Source: Kondoa malvinella (lineage: Eukaryota; Basidiomycota; Agaricostilbomycetes; Agaricostilbales; Kondoaceae). From it: a DNA stretch of 64,000 nt. Made by a program: the position numbers and the translations under genes. The stretch is from the NCBI GenBank assembly GCA_039545315.1, contig BCIM01000007.1:770745-834744 (forward strand), read 5' to 3'. Below, in pieces: positions 62,067 to 64,000 of this stretch (position 1 is the stretch's first letter; every line of letters starts with the position of its first letter). The notes below the pieces were generated by a model. That model was not told the DNA's origin, ran no database searches, and was given only the letters and a program-made list of their open reading frames with translations.

Positions 62067-63466
62067 ATGTTCTCCTTTGGTAGCAAGCCTGCAGCGCAGC
62101 CAACTGCTGCAGCTCCGTTCTCATTCGGCCAACCGACGCAGAACGCTGCACAAAGTCAACCCGCGCCTGCCTTTGGTGCGAGCGCGCCTGCCAGCACTGG
62201 GGGATTATTTGGCCAGAAGCCTGCAGGTACTGGACTATTCGGTAGTTCCACAACGACTGCTGCGCAACCAGCGGCTTCGACGTCGACTCCATTTTCATTC
62301 GGCGCGCCTGTCTCAACTCCAGCTCCTGCTGGAGGTCTCTTTTCTTCCTTTGGATCATCTCAGCCTGCTCAGCAACAGCAGACAAACACTTTCGGGTCTT
62401 CACTTTTCGGCGCATCGCAGCAACAACAGCCTGTAAGTCGATCGTCTGCCTTTCGGGACCGAGGTTTAAAGACGTCGCTAGAACCTACAGTCTACATTAC
62501 AGCAGCCTGCTCGGCCGCAGCTATCACTTTCTCAATCTATCTTACAAGGGCCAAAAGCGGAGCCTTCAGTCGAAGATCGCTTGACCAAACTGTTTGCGCA
62601 ATGGGATCCGAGCAAGCCAGAATGTGTCTTTCAAGTGCGTCTCATCATCATATATTGATTATCATGAGCTTACCTATTATTCAGTACTACGTCTACAATA
62701 TCATGGATAATCAGCGGGCGGAATACGTGAAACAGAATGGGCATCAGCGAACTTCAGCAGACGTGAATGATGCGCTGTGGAACAAGGCATTAAGGGAGAA
62801 CCCAGATCCAGCTCGATACTACCCGCATTTAATAGTAGGCCATGACGCGCTAAAGAAACGAGTCGGGCAGCAAGACGAGTTTGCTGCTAAGCATGCTGGC
62901 AAATTAGAGGTATGGTATCCGTTTATCTCGTTTGTCAAAGGCTGACGGCTGTGCAGGAATTCGTCTCATCCGTACAAACACTCTCATCCCAATATAACCT
63001 CGATACTTCACTCCGGATCTCGAAAGCCCAGCACACCCAAGCCGTTCTCTCTGCACGCTTACTCCGACTCGTTTCCCGTCTGCATCCACTTACACCATTA
63101 CGAGGCGCTCCACTTCGAGCGGAAGAAGACGAGCTCCGAATTCAGATCGAGCGGCTATTGGCTACCTTTACTGGCAAAAGACCGACAGAGGAAGATCTGG
63201 TGTACAATTTGGGACATGGATCGAATGGCAAATTGGCAGCAAGGGTGAATGAAGCTTGGGTAGCTGTGGCGCAAAGGAAAGCGAAGAAAGCATTGCTGCA
63301 GAACGGAGGTGCAGCAGGAACAGAATGGGCTGTCATCAATGAACAAGAGGTGGATAAAGTATTGGATGTATTGGCGCAGCAGCAGCGGACTCTGGATTGT
63401 CTGGCGGATATGGTCAAGAGGGATCAGAGTTCAGTCAATGTAATAAAGGACGGCTTTGGCATTTAG
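62067..63466 (+). CDS. NUP57: FG-repeat nucleoporin Nup57/Nup54
   Basis: Four exons start at ATG 62067. The N-terminal 120 residues are FG-repeat sequence (MFSFGSKPAAQPTAAAPFSF, GLFGQKPAGTGLFGSS, SLFGASQQQQP). The rest is the conserved structured part: EDRLTKLFAQWDPSKPECVF QYYVYNIM, WNKALRENPDPARYYPHLIV G, EFVSSVQTLSSQYNLDTSLR, SARLLRLVSRLHPLTPLRGA PLRAEEDELR and INEQEVDKVLDVLAQQQRTL. This matches Nup57/Nup54, a member of the central-channel Nup49-Nup57-Nsp1 complex of the nuclear pore. Introns start at 62433 and 62635, and a third lies before the EFVSS exon. Confidence 0.92.
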
Positions 63467-63576
63467 TGTTGCGATTGAATGAATGGATGCGCTAGCGGCT
63501 CTGAGCCAATGTTGGTACATGCAGAACAATGTTTGATATATGTACAAAAATGGTGTGATGAGGGTGCTTTGTTACT

Positions 63577-64000
63577 TTACAGCCCTGGTGCTGGTGTCGA
63601 AGGTCCTGCTGACGGTCCTGCAGAGGGAGTGACTGCCTGAGGAGTAGCAGTACCTGTTGCAGCTTTTGGCTTCTTCGGTCGAGGCTGTCAATCAACGTGA
63701 GAGGCTTTCTCGAAAGCTACATTAGAGTTGACTCACCTTGTTTGGATAGCGCTTGATACCTGCTGCATCTAAAGCTTCCAGCTCAGCTTTCGAGCGTCGT
63801 ACACGCTTCGGCTTGGGATTGCCATCGGCGTCCAATGTGGATCCAGATTTGGCTTTTGCCTTAGGCGCTTTGGGTGGCACAGTACCGTCTGCTGCGGGCG
63901 TCGCTGCAGGTGCAGTCTTTCGTTTCTTGGGTGCAGGTTTTGGAGCAGCCGCAGCAGGTTTGGCCGATTCAGTTGGCGGAATCTCCTCATCGTCAACTTC
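63577..64000 (-). CDS. Lysine/proline-rich nuclear-type protein, C-terminal part
   Basis: The 3' end of a minus-strand gene that enters the window from the right. Two exons are visible: 64000 to about 63739 (EVDDEEIPPTESAKPAAAAP, KPAPKKRKTAP, KPKRVRRSKAELEALDAAGI KRYPNK), then the last exon (PRPKKPKAATGTATPQAVTP, ending SAGPSTPAPGL) with TAA 63577-63579. The basic KKRK, KPKRVRRSK and PRPKKPK stretches suggest nuclear location and possibly DNA contact. No domain can be assigned from this part. Confidence 0.6.

Overview
This window comes from the nuclear genome of a fungus, most likely a basidiomycete, perhaps Pucciniomycotina. Nearly every gene is broken by very short introns of about 45-65 nt. 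These have GT donors (gtgagt, gtaagt, gttcgt), a branch site like GCTGAC or GCTGAT, and a pyrimidine-poor AG acceptor. The gene set is eukaryotic: Pol I largest subunit, EF-2, TFIIF alpha, DRG1, a FG nucleoporin and Ddi1. Intergenic distances are mostly 50-900 bp. I see no transposon, rRNA, CRISPR array or tRNA. Gene models were built by eye from frame continuity and splice signals.

Layout. 0-13 kb: C-terminus of saccharopine dehydrogenase LYS9 (+), a multi-pass membrane protein (-), a secreted-type single-pass membrane protein with a long cytoplasmic tail (+), WHI2-like BTB protein (+), SulP/STAS/cNMP vacuolar transporter of the Vsb1 type (+). 13-17.3 kb: a septation-network kinase carrying calponin-homology and C1 domains (+). 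17.3-19.7 kb: a gap with no gene I can support. 19.7-26 kb: mitochondrial uS17 (-) and TFIIF alpha (+), head to head, then a small basic protein (-), Ddi1 (-) and a GPI-type DOMON-like protein (-). 27-35.6 kb: a two-helix membrane protein, a tail-anchored coiled-coil protein, an SDR, VTI1 and prefoldin 6 (a divergent pair), and an unassigned gene. 35.8-41.7 kb: RPA190. 41.7-46.8 kb: a 2OG-Fe(II) oxygenase-like protein (-), a small coiled-coil protein (+) and DRG1 (+). 47-53 kb: an MFS drug/polyamine transporter (+), a GNAT protein with a C-terminal extension (-) and a duplicated Cys-module orphan (+). 53.6-64 kb: EF-2 (-), an SDR (-), a MYND protein (-), a GT31-like glycosyltransferase (-), NUP57 (+) and the end of a lysine-rich nuclear protein (-).

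The genes are a normal mixture of housekeeping functions and not a functional cluster. The most striking observations are structural: EF-2 begins with coding exons of 8, 11, 27, 7 and 29 nt and one GC-AG intron; an SDR has its glycine motif on a 16-nt exon; and three genes have stop-free introns whose length is a multiple of three, one of them inside a zinc finger. Among the proteins, the CH-kinase-C1 fusion, the tail-anchored coiled-coil protein with a possible CC1 box, and the protein with duplicated CxxxCxCF modules deserve a closer look.
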